Origin: an uncultured Halomicronema sp.
GTDB taxonomy: Bacteria; Cyanobacteriota; Cyanobacteriia; Phormidesmidales; Phormidesmidaceae
NCBI GenBank assembly: GCA_937899725.1
Contig: CALCCA010000115.1
Location: 1 to 64,000 of the forward strand
Direction: 5' to 3'
Length of the DNA: 64,000 nt
Positions 1 to 8,470 of this stretch are shown piece after piece; the stretch's first letter is position 1, and every line of letters starts with the position of its first letter. The position numbers and the translations under genes are program-made. The notes under the pieces were generated by a model. That model was given only the letters and a program-made list of their open reading frames with translations. It had not been told where the DNA came from and made no database searches.

Positions 1-1818
1 CCTGATCCTGACCCCATCCCTGATCCTGACCCAGTCCCCGATCCCGATCCAACTCCTGATGGCAACAAGGTATTTCTCTCTGAGAATGGTCAGCTCACTC
101 TCGAAGCGGAATCTGCCACACTGACAGGTGACTGGCAAGCTAAGACGGTTGAGGGCGAACAGTCGGTGCTGTGGGATGCCGCGAAGAGCAGCTATGGCAA
201 GGTACCGACCGGTCAGACCTTAAGCTACCAGTTTGAAACTGATGAGTCAGGCACTTACAGCATTGCGCTGCATTCTGGTCGCGTGAAGAGTGCGATGAAT
301 AACAGCGATCGCTACGAAAACGGCAGTAACGGCAAAGAGCGCACGGATACCGGCAACGATGCCTACGTCGCGGTGATTAATGCGGAGACGGGGGAAGTCA
401 TCCAGAAGGCGACGAAACTCTTTACTGGTTTGGGCAGCTCCGATCAGGACTTGAAATGGGGCACCACGTTTGATGCCAATCACAAAAAGTCACCGGCAGC
501 AGTTGACTTGGAGGCAGATACTCAATACCGGCTAGAGATTACCGGTCGCTCTGATGGGTATGTATTGGATCGCATTACCCTCAGCAACGATGGCGCTCTG
601 AAGGATACGACTAGGGCTGAGTCAGCCATCAAAGACGGTTCGTCTGGTCAACCCCCCGAGCCACCGATTCCTGAACCACCGACCCCTGAACCGCCAACTC
701 CCGAGCCGCCGACTCCTGAGCCGCCGACCAACAATCCGTTTGAGACATCTTTGATCGGGCAAGCCGACTATGTCGTCTCTCATTTTGATGGCAACAATCG
801 GGATCCTGATGACATTTCAGCTTTACCGGTGGCGGCCGCGATCACCAACGCCGCTGGCGTTGAAGACAAGTCAGTCTTCTTTTACAACAACAATGTGGGG
901 GAACCGAACATTCCCAGTCAGGTGAGTCGCATGCGTGATGGCGCTGCTTTTGCCGAGCAGCTGGGCATTCAGACCTACGACTATCAGGCTGATCTAGCGG
1001 GTACAACTCAAGAGTTGGTGGCCATCTTCAACTCGGGCAAGAATGTCTTAGTGCTGGAGGGAGGGCGCATGGAAATGACCTATCGCGCCTTTGAGCAAAC
1101 TGATCCGGGGAACCTCAAGAACATCACCTTGGTTTCTCATTCCTCTGCCAATGAAAATTATGACGCAGGTGGCACTCGTACCTGGAGTGACTTGAAACGT
1201 GACTTTTCTGACGTCACTTTTCTGGATATTAGCGATCAAAATGGCAAGGGCAAGAGTGGCTTCAACAGTCCTAACTGGTCATGGCTAGACAACACCGATG
1301 ATCCGGTACTGCAAGAAGCACGGGCGTTGATGCAGCAGGCCGGTAACAGTAACAAAGTGAATGATCCTTCTGATGCGGGTATGCATTTCTATGCGCTCAC
1401 AGGGGATGAACAAGGCAATCCCGCTAAGGCGCAAGACTTTTTTGAACAATACCCGCCTAGTTTTGACGGGTCTTCAACTGACTTAGCTGTGGTTGCGGGT
1501 ACAGATGCCCTGACTGGGTTATCCGAGCAAAGTCAGTTGGCTGGAGATGTGGATGCCTATGACGAGCTGCTTAACCTTGGCAGCGCCTCTGGTGAAATCG
1601 GCAGCACCGAGAACTTGATGGCCGGTGGGGGTGACTTCATTCCCCTGGATATGGCTGCTCTCACGGCGACTGAAGCTGTTGACACGGCATCTTTGGGCAG
1701 TAGCTCTCTCACTCAAGAGCAGTCTGAGCTCGATCCGTTTGGCGAAGGGCTACCCATCAATACCAACAGTTCGCCCATGGAGGAAAGTTTGAGCCGGGAA
1801 CCAGCTCTCGTCGGGTAG
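1..1818 (+). CDS. C-terminal part of a large modular secreted protein (partial at window start)
   Basis: The frame is open from base 1, so the true start lies upstream. The visible part begins with a Pro-Asp repeat linker (bases 1-60). Next comes a beta-rich module of about 150 residues resembling a carbohydrate-binding or pre-peptidase-type domain. A second linker of repeated PEPPT units lies at about 650-735. The C-terminal domain of roughly 230 residues starts near 755 and carries an Asp-Pro-Asp-Asp motif after FDGNN. That acidic motif and the length recall the nucleoside-hydrolase-like fold of DUF1593-type proteins, but this is a weak inference. A Ser/Thr-rich tail follows. The linkers and composition suggest an extracellular protein; the signal peptide would be outside the window. 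The substrate is unknown. A hairpin terminator follows about 115 bases after the stop. Confidence 0.7.
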   Translation, partial: PDPDPIPDPDPVPDPDPTPDGNKVFLSENGQLTLEAESATLTGDWQAKTVEGEQSVLWDAAKSSYGKVPTGQTLSYQFETDESGTYSIALHSGRVKSAMNNSDRYENGSNGKERTDTGNDAYVAVINAETGEVIQKATKLFTGLGSSDQDLKWGTTFDANHKKSPAAVDLEADTQYRLEITGRSDGYVLDRITLSNDGALKDTTRAESAIKDGSSGQPPEPPIPEPPTPEPPTPEPPTPEPPTNNPFETSLIGQADYVVSHFDGNNRDPDDISALPVAAAITNAAGVEDKSVFFYNNNVGEPNIPSQVSRMRDGAAFAEQLGIQTYDYQADLAGTTQELVAIFNSGKNVLVLEGGRMEMTYRAFEQTDPGNLKNITLVSHSSANENYDAGGTRTWSDLKRDFSDVTFLDISDQNGKGKSGFNSPNWSWLDNTDDPVLQEARALMQQAGNSNKVNDPSDAGMHFYALTGDEQGNPAKAQDFFEQYPPSFDGSSTDLAVVAGTDALTGLSEQSQLAGDVDAYDELLNLGSASGEIGSTENLMAGGGDFIPLDMAALTATEAVDTASLGSSSLTQEQSELDPFGEGLPINTNSSPMEESLSREPALVG

Positions 1819-1932
1819 CCGACTGAGCAGCCGACCGGCTGACATCGAAGGAGAGGTGTGACTCTGGCCGTGATTGCCCGCGATCGCGCTTCTCCCCAAA
1901 GTCCTGTTTTTTTTGAGGGCAATAGAGGTTTA

Positions 1933-1973
1933 GCCAGCTCTGGTCGCGATCGCGCGGTGGGAGCTGGCTTTTT
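1933..1973 (+). terminator. Rho-independent terminator in the 1819-2195 gap
   Basis: An 8-bp perfect stem (GCCAGCTC at 1933-1940 with GAGCTGGC at 1961-1968) is followed directly by TTTTT. The 20-base loop contains a HIP1-type CGCGATCGCG palindrome that can extend the structure. It would end transcription of the modular secreted protein. The rest of this 377-base gap holds no recognisable gene; a sequence matching one end of the 49.8-kb MITE-like element (AGAGAATTGGTAT) lies near 2083. Confidence 0.7.
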
Positions 1974-2195
1974 CGCAATACCATCGGTGCCCCCAGCACT
2001 TTTGACCCGAGCGGCTCACCACTCTGCGATCGCCCTTATTAGACAGCGATTCGTTGTCCTTATTTCATCTTTTTCTAGAGAATTGGTATTCCTTAACCTC
2101 AATTGAAGTCATTGAGTGGTGTACTCGGCAATTTTTTTCAACCTGAGAAGAGCGCTTTATAGTAGTCAGTAAGTTGAGCCCAAGGGTGCCGTGCT

Positions 2196-3173
2196 ATGTC
2201 GCCTCTCAAAATTGTGTCTCTGCTGCCCAGCGCTACCGAAATCATCCAAGTTTTAGGCCTCACAGACTCTCAAGTTGGCCGCAGTCACGAGTGTGACTAT
2301 CCTGCTGAGGTGCACTCACTGCCGGTGTGTACAGCCCCGAAGTTTAATCCCCAAGGCACCAGCCGCGAAATCCACGATCGCGTCACTGATCTACTGCAAT
2401 CGGCGTTGAGCGTCTATCAGATCGAGACAGACGTTTTGCGCGATCTGCAGCCCACCCATATTTTGACTCAGGCCCAGTGCGAGGTTTGTGCGGTCAGCCT
2501 GCCCGAGGTTGAGGCAGCGGTGGAGTCACTCACGGGCATCGCCCCCCAGATCTTGTCGCTACAGCCCAACCGCCTTGAAGCGGTCTGGCAGGATATTCGC
2601 CAGGTGGCGACAGTGCTCTTAGGCGAATCTGGTGAGCCCCGGGCCGAAACGGCGATCGCCGCCCTACAGACCCGTATTCAAGCCTGTCAACAGCGGATGC
2701 AAGCGGCTTCTCATCAGCCCTCTGTCGTGTGCATCGAATGGCCCGAGCCGTTGATGTCAGCAGGCAATTGGGTGCCAGAACTGGTGCAGTTAGCGCGGGG
2801 CTTGCCGTTGCTGAGCCAAATCGGCCACCATTCCCCCTGGATCAGCTGGAACGATTTAGTGCGGGCTGACCCCGAGGTGATTATTTTGATGCCTTGTGGC
2901 TATGACATGGCCACAGCAGCGCGAGAAAGTGCAGTTTTATCGGCAAATTTTCTGTGGCCGCTCATGCGAGCCGTTAAAACGGGGCGCGTTTATGTCACTG
3001 ATGGCAATCAATATTTCAACCGACCCGGCCCCCGCCTAGTGGATTCGCTGGAAATTTTAACCGAAATTCTACATCCCGAAGTGGTTCCAGCGCGGCACCA
3101 AGGGACGGGGTGGCAGACGCTGCAGGACTGTCTTGCGGCTGAGGCGGTCAGTAGCGGCAACTCAGCCACCTGA
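2196..3173 (+). CDS. BtuF/TroA-like cobalamin-binding-type protein without a signal peptide
   Basis: The 325-residue product belongs to the periplasmic-binding-protein fold used for cobalamin and ferric siderophores. The start KIVSLLPSATEI is the classic N-terminal strand of BtuF-type domains, and the central ILTQAQCEVCAVS segment with the LMPCGYD stretch is typical of the soluble homologues found widely in cyanobacteria. No signal peptide or lipobox precedes the domain, so it probably stays in the cytoplasm, unlike a true ABC substrate-binding protein. No permease or ATPase gene is adjacent. Members are often annotated as cobalamin-binding proteins without proof; a corrinoid or metal-chelate role is an inference. 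The ATG at 2196 places the domain right at the N-terminus. Confidence 0.8.
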   Translation: MSPLKIVSLLPSATEIIQVLGLTDSQVGRSHECDYPAEVHSLPVCTAPKFNPQGTSREIHDRVTDLLQSALSVYQIETDVLRDLQPTHILTQAQCEVCAVSLPEVEAAVESLTGIAPQILSLQPNRLEAVWQDIRQVATVLLGESGEPRAETAIAALQTRIQACQQRMQAASHQPSVVCIEWPEPLMSAGNWVPELVQLARGLPLLSQIGHHSPWISWNDLVRADPEVIILMPCGYDMATAARESAVLSANFLWPLMRAVKTGRVYVTDGNQYFNRPGPRLVDSLEILTEILHPEVVPARHQGTGWQTLQDCLAAEAVSSGNSAT

Positions 3174-3191
3174 GTTTGGGCTTGGAATCCA

Positions 3192-3292
3192 GATTTCAAA
3201 AATAATGTCCCAGATCGCAAGGGTTTGGCATTGCCAAACTCTTGCCGAAAATTGTCTGTCTTGAGGATGTTGTTTGAGTGCAAATCCTTGAG
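3192..3292. repeat. Dispersed repeat A, copy 1
   Basis: This roughly 101-base segment starts 18 bases after the stop of the BtuF-like gene and aligns along its length with 58934-59034. Shared stretches include the GATTT start, GATCGCA(A/G)GG, TTTGGCATTGCCAAA and a TGTTTG block. The core TTTGGCATTGCCAAA is a palindrome that can form a hairpin. Both copies sit immediately after a plus-strand stop codon and between convergent genes. Confidence 0.7.
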
Positions 3293-3350
3293 TTCGAGAT
3301 CAGAACATAAACCTCATCCAGATTCAGAATTGGAGTTTTTACATCTGCCC

Positions 3351-3442
3351 GAACCTCACCGCCTGCGGCACCTCTCCTTAGTAAGGAGAGGTTGAAAACA
3401 TTCCGATTCCTCTCCTTACTAAGGAGAGGCTAGGTGAGGTTC
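3351..3442. repeat. Nested inverted repeat between convergent genes
   Basis: Two near-identical 21-base palindromes (3371-3391 and 3409-3429), each an inverted copy of CCTCTCCTTA, are enclosed by the outer inverted pair GAACCTCACC (3351-3360) and GGTGAGGTTC (3433-3442). This architecture is common for small interspersed repeats in cyanobacteria. It lies between the convergent BtuF-like gene and thiL and could end transcription from both sides. Nothing else is seen in the 3174-3536 gap besides repeat A. Confidence 0.7.
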
Positions 3443-3536
3443 TAAAACTACAGTTTTCGTCTTGGTCTTGGTTTAGAACTCTAAATAAAGACTTCTCTCC
3501 TTATCTGAGCGCCTAGTGCTGCCAAAACGAATCGCT

Positions 3537-4538
3537 TCAAAAATGCTGAAAACAGCTATCCCAGGTGAGCGGCAGACCGGACGGATCGTCTGGGCGATCG
3601 ACCAGCAACACCTCGCGCCCGGCTACCACTGTACCTACGATCGCGACATTTTTACCGCAATCGGCCAATAACGCGACGGCCCTCTCTGGCGGTAGGCACA
3701 GCACCAGTTCAAAATCTTCACCGCCGTAGAGGCACCAATCCAAGGCCAGTTTGGGACCGACCCAAGCCTGCAGGGCAGGGGGAATTGGGAGGCGATCGCG
3801 CTGGAGCCGCGCCCCGACGCCACTGGCTTGACATAGGTAAAGCACGGCGTTGGCCAAACCGTCACTGCTATCCATTGCCGCGACAGTGCTGAAGTCATCG
3901 TCTGGCCAGGTGGCCAACCGTTGCACGACATCCAGACGGGGGATCGGGCGCTGGTGGGCCTGAATGAAAGACTGGCGATCGCGCGCTGCTAGCGCCGGGG
4001 CGGCATCAGGCCGCAGCAACAGTTCTAAGCCTGCGCGGGAGGCCCCATGCCAGCCCGTGGCCACAATGACCTGCCCCGGCTGCGCGCGATCTCGGCGTAG
4101 TACCCGCTGCGGTGTGACGGTGCCAATGGCCGTAATGGCCAGCATGGTCTGAGCCGACTGCACGATATCGCCCCCGACAATGTCGCCGCCATACTGCCGC
4201 AAACAGTCGCCCATGCCCTGGTAGACCCGCTTGACCCATTCCACTGTGACAGTGCCTGGCAGGCTGAGGCCGACGGTGACCCCAATCGGCATGGCCCCCA
4301 TCGCAGCCAAGTCAGACAGATTCGCCGCGATCGCCCGCCAGCCCACATCTTCGGGGGCGGTAGTGCGATCGCTAAAATGCACGCCATCGACCAGCACGTC
4401 AGTCGTTACCACCGTGGCGTCGGCACGCGGCGACAATACAGCGGCATCATCGCCCAATAAAGCCTGGGAGCAGAATGGCTGCAGCTGCCGCAACAGGGCC
4501 AGCTCACCGATGTCAGCCACTGTGGGCTGAGCGGTCAT
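3537..4538 (-). CDS. thiL: Thiamine-monophosphate kinase
   Basis: ThiL uses ATP to phosphorylate thiamine monophosphate to thiamine pyrophosphate, the last step of cofactor synthesis in the cytosol. The 333-residue product has the family hallmarks in order: an N-terminal GE-x-LL motif, the GDDAAVL metal/nucleotide loop (residues 29-35), the DVLVDGVHF strand near residue 47, the LSDLAAMGA segment, a GGDIV loop and the DSSDGLA motif near 223. Its length matches the AIR synthase/ThiL family. It begins 9 bases after the stop of the cyclophilin gene, so the two are probably cotranscribed. Recognition is firm. Confidence 0.95.
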   Translation of the reverse strand: MTAQPTVADIGELALLRQLQPFCSQALLGDDAAVLSPRADATVVTTDVLVDGVHFSDRTTAPEDVGWRAIAANLSDLAAMGAMPIGVTVGLSLPGTVTVEWVKRVYQGMGDCLRQYGGDIVGGDIVQSAQTMLAITAIGTVTPQRVLRRDRAQPGQVIVATGWHGASRAGLELLLRPDAAPALAARDRQSFIQAHQRPIPRLDVVQRLATWPDDDFSTVAAMDSSDGLANAVLYLCQASGVGARLQRDRLPIPPALQAWVGPKLALDWCLYGGEDFELVLCLPPERAVALLADCGKNVAIVGTVVAGREVLLVDRPDDPSGLPLTWDSCFQHF

Positions 4539-4547
4539 GGTGACTCC

Positions 4548-5732
4548 TTAGGTCGTGCCGGGTTCAACCAGGTTGTCTAACCCAGCGGTGACGCGCGCGG
4601 CAATGATGCGATCTCCTTGGCCCAACTCTTCCAGCACTTCTTTGTTGTCAACCACACAGCCAAACACCGTATATCGACCGTCCAGCAGATTGAGGCCAGC
4701 GGGCGTCAGCTCCGGTTCAAACAAAAAGAAGAAAAACTGTGATGAGCCGCCATTCACATCGCTTTCTGGACGGGCCATGCCCATGACGCCAAAGGCTGAG
4801 AAGGGTAAAACGGGATCTTCTAAGTAGCGGCCCAGCTCTTCTAGCGTGGCCCCGTAAACGGGGGCCTCATCGTCTTTGACCAGAATTTCTAACGGCACCG
4901 CCCGATAGGCTTGCGTTTTGGGGTCAATAAAACCGTCGGCGTCGCCCTCGGGGTCGCCGGTTTGCAGCACGTAATTATCTTCCGCCCGAATGAACGGCAT
5001 GCCGTCGTAAAAGCCGCGCTGCACTAAGTCGACAAAGTTGCCGCCCGTGACGGGTGCGGTGTAACCGTCGATCACGGCGGTCAGCGTTCCTTTGTTGGTC
5101 TCAAACTCCACCGTGGCGCGACCCAGCAGTTGGGGCAGATTCCGATATTCATCCGGCACGGTGTAAGGAAAGCCACTCACCATCATGGTTTCCAGCGCCC
5201 CTACTTTATCCAACAGCTCCGCTCGCTTGAGCCAAATCGTCTCGCGATCGCGGTCTTCCGCCCCGACTAGCATCGGTTCGATGCCCGTCCGCAGCTCATC
5301 TAAATAGGTTGCGGCTAACGCCTGCTGGTCAGCGGGAATATCGGCCAAAATTGCCTGCCGACTGCGACCCACCAGCCGATCAAGTTTTTTGAGATCGCGC
5401 TTTACAGAGCCCCAACGCTTACTGCGTAGCCACTCTGACAGGCCTTCAAGATTAGCTTGAATCTTGCGAATAGCAGCATTATCGATGGGCAGCGAATAGC
5501 GCAGCAGGGCGCGGCCATCGGTAATCGCGTTGCCGGGGGGCAGATAAGCCACTAATGAGGCGGGCAACGCTGCCGCCTGAGCGCTGGCAGTCAGGCCCGC
5601 AGCGGGCTCAGCGGTGATGAGTCCCACCCAGATGAGGCAGCCTAGGGCGATGCCAGTTAACCATCGGTTCAATAATTGCATGGGTAATGCTAGCCAAGAG
5701 TCACATTCAGCAAACGCCTTCGATCTTGCCAT
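4548..5732 (-). CDS. Thylakoid-lumen-type cyclophilin (CYP38/TLP40-like)
   Basis: The 394-residue protein has a hydrophobic N-terminal export segment (LTGIALGCLIWVGLI), an alpha-helical region (about residues 65-185) and a C-terminal cyclophilin-like beta-barrel (about 190-390). This layout matches plant CYP38/TLP40 and its cyanobacterial counterparts, which assist photosystem II assembly in the lumen. The usual catalytic F-H-R ... F-x-x-Q set is altered: here it reads PFIR and VLQTGD, so isomerase activity may be weak, as known for CYP38. An alternative start at the internal MQLLNRW (18th codon) would give a tidier signal peptide. It is divergent from efp, with 91 bases between them, and sits upstream of thiL. 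Confidence 0.88.
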   Translation of the reverse strand: MARSKAFAECDSWLALPMQLLNRWLTGIALGCLIWVGLITAEPAAGLTASAQAAALPASLVAYLPPGNAITDGRALLRYSLPIDNAAIRKIQANLEGLSEWLRSKRWGSVKRDLKKLDRLVGRSRQAILADIPADQQALAATYLDELRTGIEPMLVGAEDRDRETIWLKRAELLDKVGALETMMVSGFPYTVPDEYRNLPQLLGRATVEFETNKGTLTAVIDGYTAPVTGGNFVDLVQRGFYDGMPFIRAEDNYVLQTGDPEGDADGFIDPKTQAYRAVPLEILVKDDEAPVYGATLEELGRYLEDPVLPFSAFGVMGMARPESDVNGGSSQFFFFLFEPELTPAGLNLLDGRYTVFGCVVDNKEVLEELGQGDRIIAARVTAGLDNLVEPGTT

Positions 5733-5823
5733 AGTGCGGGCATCTCTAGAAGCATTCTAGAAAGTTGTCGCAGGGGCGGTAAAATGAGGTGCCGATATTC
5801 ACGATCCATGGGTAGCCAGCGTT

Positions 5824-6384
5824 ATGATTTCCAGCAACGACTTTCGTACGGGCGTCAGTATCGAACTGGATGGGTCAGTTTGGCGGGTAGTTGAATTTCT
5901 TCACGTCAAGCCAGGCAAGGGATCTGCCTTCGTGCGGACGAAACTTAAGAACGTGCAAAGCGGTAACACGGTCGAAAAAACGTTTCGGGCTGGTGAAACC
6001 GTTCCCCAAGCTAATCTCGAAAAGAAGGTGATGCAGCACACCTATCGCGATGGCGAAGATCTCGTCTTTATGGATATGGAGACTTACGAAGAAGTCCGCA
6101 TGAGCGAAGCCCAGGTGGGCGATCGCGTGAAATATCTCAAAGAAGAAATGGAAGTCAACGTCATTCGTTGGAATGAGCAAATCCTTGAGGTGGAGCTGCC
6201 CAACGCGGTGGTGCTAGAAATCACGCAAACCGATCCGGGAGTGAAGGGCGATACGGCCACCGGGGGCACCAAGCCCGCCATCGTTGAGACCGGAGCCCAG
6301 GTGATGGTGCCGTTGTTCATCACCATTGGTGAAAAAATCAAGGTGGATACGCGCAACGATTCCTATTTAGGGCGGGAATCGTGA
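5824..6384 (+). CDS. efp: Translation elongation factor P
   Basis: EF-P enters the ribosomal E site and rescues stalling at consecutive prolines. The 186-residue product covers the three beta-barrel domains of the family at the usual length. The tip loop of domain I reads KPGKGSAF, with Lys32 at the position that carries the modification in many bacteria. The C-terminal signature region is present near residues 150-160. The gene opens the efp-accB pair conserved in cyanobacteria, and the divergent cyclophilin gene shares its 5' region. Confidence 0.97.
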   Translation: MISSNDFRTGVSIELDGSVWRVVEFLHVKPGKGSAFVRTKLKNVQSGNTVEKTFRAGETVPQANLEKKVMQHTYRDGEDLVFMDMETYEEVRMSEAQVGDRVKYLKEEMEVNVIRWNEQILEVELPNAVVLEITQTDPGVKGDTATGGTKPAIVETGAQVMVPLFITIGEKIKVDTRNDSYLGRES

Positions 6385-6442
6385 CCCCAAAAAGCGTTTT
6401 TTGGTGGAGTCAGCTCCATCTTGTTGGTACGGAGTGCAATTA

Positions 6443-6937
6443 GTGGAACTGAATTTCAACGAACTGCGTGAGTTGGTCACGACCCTCAGCCAGACCGATA
6501 TCTCTGAGTTGACGCTCAAAAGTGGTGATTTTGAGCTGACGCTGCGCAAGCCGGGGGCCTTTGTCATGTCCAATGTGTCATCGGAACCGCTGGTTCCGCC
6601 CATGGCCCCAGTCATGCCCCAGATCGTTGATGCCGCTCATCAGCCACCGACGGCCTCGGCTACTGCCCCAACTCCCCCGCCTTCTGTTGATTCCAACCTG
6701 GTAGAAATTACGTCACCGATGGTAGGCACCTTTTACCGGTCGCCGGCCCCTGAGGAAGCCGCGTTCGTCGACTTGGGCGATCGCATCCAAACGGGGCAAA
6801 CCGTCTGCATCATCGAAGCGATGAAGCTGATGAATGAGCTAGAGGCTGAAGTGTCGGGCGAAATTGTCGAGATTCTCGTCGAAAACTCCCAGCCTGTTGA
6901 ATTCGGCCAACCGTTGATGCGTGTGCGTCCTAACTAG
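6443..6937 (+). CDS. accB: Biotin carboxyl carrier protein of acetyl-CoA carboxylase
   Basis: This is the BCCP subunit that carries carboxybiotin between biotin carboxylase and the carboxyltransferase in the first step of fatty-acid synthesis. I chose the GTG at 6443 because a GGAG lies 8 bases before it (6431-6434) and the protein then begins MELNFNELRELV, as in other cyanobacterial AccB proteins; an upstream GTG at 6401 adds 14 unlikely residues. A Pro/Ala-rich hinge (about 48-82) leads into the lipoyl/biotinyl domain, where EAMKLMN places the biotinylated lysine at residue 128. The gene follows efp by 58 bases. A truncated copy of its 3' end lies after hisC. Confidence 0.96.
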   Translation: MELNFNELRELVTTLSQTDISELTLKSGDFELTLRKPGAFVMSNVSSEPLVPPMAPVMPQIVDAAHQPPTASATAPTPPPSVDSNLVEITSPMVGTFYRSPAPEEAAFVDLGDRIQTGQTVCIIEAMKLMNELEAEVSGEIVEILVENSQPVEFGQPLMRVRPN

Positions 6938-7034
6938 TAGACTGTGACGTGATTTCACCCACTATTGCCGATGACTAGGGAGCCATGGGGGCTAAGGGGC
7001 AGAGAAACTGGCAAGGTAGTATGACTTCTGCCAG
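6935..7034. repeat. Dispersed repeat B, copy 1
   Basis: The segment starts at the accB stop codon and aligns with 17762-17856, which likewise starts at the stop codon of the pucR-type gene. Shared blocks are TAGACT, ATTTCACCCAC, ACTAGGGAGCC, AGAGAAACTGG and ACTTCTGCCA. It has no coding potential of its own. Its position suggests a mobile 3'-end or terminator-like element. Confidence 0.65.
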
Positions 7035-7169
7035 GGAGTTTATGGAGCTTTAAGTTTGCCGCTCTAAATCCAGTCCGCAGGGCTAGACATCCGCGTCGCT
7101 ATCGATAACAGCCTGGTAATTAACTGGATGTCGAAGAAAAAGCTGCCTTCCGTAGAGTAAGAACTCGCC

Positions 7170-8225
7170 ATGAGCTATTTTCGGCCTGCGATTGATGAGA
7201 TGACTGGCTACGTGCCTGGTGAACAACCTCAGCCAGGCACCAAAGTCATCAAACTCAATACCAACGAAAATCCTTATCCGCCGTCTCCTCAGGTAATCGC
7301 CGCCCTGCAGAACTTTGAGGGTGAGCACCTGAGACGCTATCCTGACCCGCTGGCCACAGAGTTTTGTCAAGCCGTCAGCGAAGCTTTAGACGTTCCAGAA
7401 AACTGGATCATTGTTGGCAATGGTAGTGACGACCTGCTTAATCTGCTAGTCCGTGCATGCGCCGAGGGCCGCGATCGCGCCGTGGTTTATCCGACCCCCA
7501 CCTACGTGCTCTATCGCACGTTGTCAGCCATCCAAGCCGCCACCGTAATGGAGATTCCTTATCCGGCCAGCTGGCAATTACCGATTGAGCCACTGATTGC
7601 TGCCAACGGAGCCATCACCTTTGTCGCGTCTCCCAACAGCCCCTCCGGTCACAGTGTGCCTCTACCCGCTTTGCGAGAACTGGCCCAAAGCACGTCAGGC
7701 ATTGTCGTTATTGATGAGGCTTATGTTGACTTTGCAGAGTTTTCTGCGTTGCCGCTGGTGCAAGAGTTTGACAATGTAATTGTGCTGCGAACGTTGTCAA
7801 AAGGGTATTCGTTAGCTGGTCTGCGTATCGGCTTCGGCATTGCTAATCCCCAACTTTTGGCGAACCTCTTTAAAGTCAAAGACAGCTATAACGTTGACGC
7901 GATCGCGATCGCTTTAGGGGCTGCCGCCGTTCGCGACCAAGCTTACAAAATCAGCTGTATTGAAAAAGTCAAAGCCTCTCGAACACAGCTAAAAAAAGAT
8001 TTGGCCGCGCTCGGATTTACAGTTCATGATTCCCATGGCAACTTTGTTTTGGTGACGGCTCCTCAGGACAAGGCCGAAGTGATTTATTTGGCCTTAAAAG
8101 CACGAGGAATTTTGGTCCGTTACTTCAAGCAAGTTGGCCTCACCGATAAGCTACGTATTTCGGTCGGCACGGACGCAGCAAATCAATCATTAGTAACGGC
8201 TTTAGCAGACTTGCTCTCTGAATAA
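7170..8225 (+). CDS. hisC: Histidinol-phosphate aminotransferase
   Basis: HisC is a PLP-dependent fold-type I aminotransferase that converts imidazole-acetol phosphate to histidinol phosphate. The 351-residue product starts with the [13 protein letters not shown] substrate loop of HisC (residues 28-40). It carries NGSDD near 84-88, SPNSPSG at 154-160, IDEAYVDF at 181-188 and the Schiff-base lysine in [12 protein letters not shown] (Lys211). Length and motifs match cyanobacterial HisC. It is about 230 bases downstream of accB, separated by repeat B. Its stop overlaps the start of a truncated biotinyl reading frame by one base (TAATG). A second, cobD-like member of this superfamily is cut by the window end. 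Confidence 0.95.
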   Translation: MSYFRPAIDEMTGYVPGEQPQPGTKVIKLNTNENPYPPSPQVIAALQNFEGEHLRRYPDPLATEFCQAVSEALDVPENWIIVGNGSDDLLNLLVRACAEGRDRAVVYPTPTYVLYRTLSAIQAATVMEIPYPASWQLPIEPLIAANGAITFVASPNSPSGHSVPLPALRELAQSTSGIVVIDEAYVDFAEFSALPLVQEFDNVIVLRTLSKGYSLAGLRIGFGIANPQLLANLFKVKDSYNVDAIAIALGAAAVRDQAYKISCIEKVKASRTQLKKDLAALGFTVHDSHGNFVLVTAPQDKAEVIYLALKARGILVRYFKQVGLTDKLRISVGTDAANQSLVTALADLLSE

Positions 8226-8443
8226 TGCCGCCATCCACTAGCTCGTGGCTAAGGACTGGTTCCCGTCAAACAGGGTTTGCAAAAGCTGGCATCCCAACAG
8301 TACAACCCGTCTGTATCATTGAAGCGATGAAGCTGATGAATGAATTTGTGGTTGAGGTGTCTGGCAAAATTGTCAAGATTGTAGTCGAAAACTCCCAATC
8401 CGTTGAATTCGGCCAACGCTCAATGCGAGTCAAGCCGAGCTAA
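8225..8443 (+). pseudogene. Truncated second copy of the accB biotinyl domain
   Basis: The 72-residue frame starts at an ATG overlapping the hisC stop. From about residue 26 it repeats the last 45 or so residues of Acc[13 protein letters not shown], then VSGKIVKI and [14 protein letters not shown] similarity to 6797-6934 is obvious, so the duplication is fairly recent. The biotin-accepting Lys36 inside EAMKLMN is intact, but the N-terminal half of the biotinyl fold is replaced by unrelated residues. Two glutamates of AccB have become lysines. It is most likely a decaying duplicate; a minimal biotin acceptor or a translationally coupled tail of hisC cannot be excluded. Confidence 0.7.
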
Positions 8444-8470
8444 TCTACCCAAGTCATTTTCTGAGATGGT

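Noticed and set aside
1858-2106. 82-codon plus-strand frame after the first gene
   Set aside because: It spans the terminator hairpin, has no ribosome-binding site and no protein-like composition.
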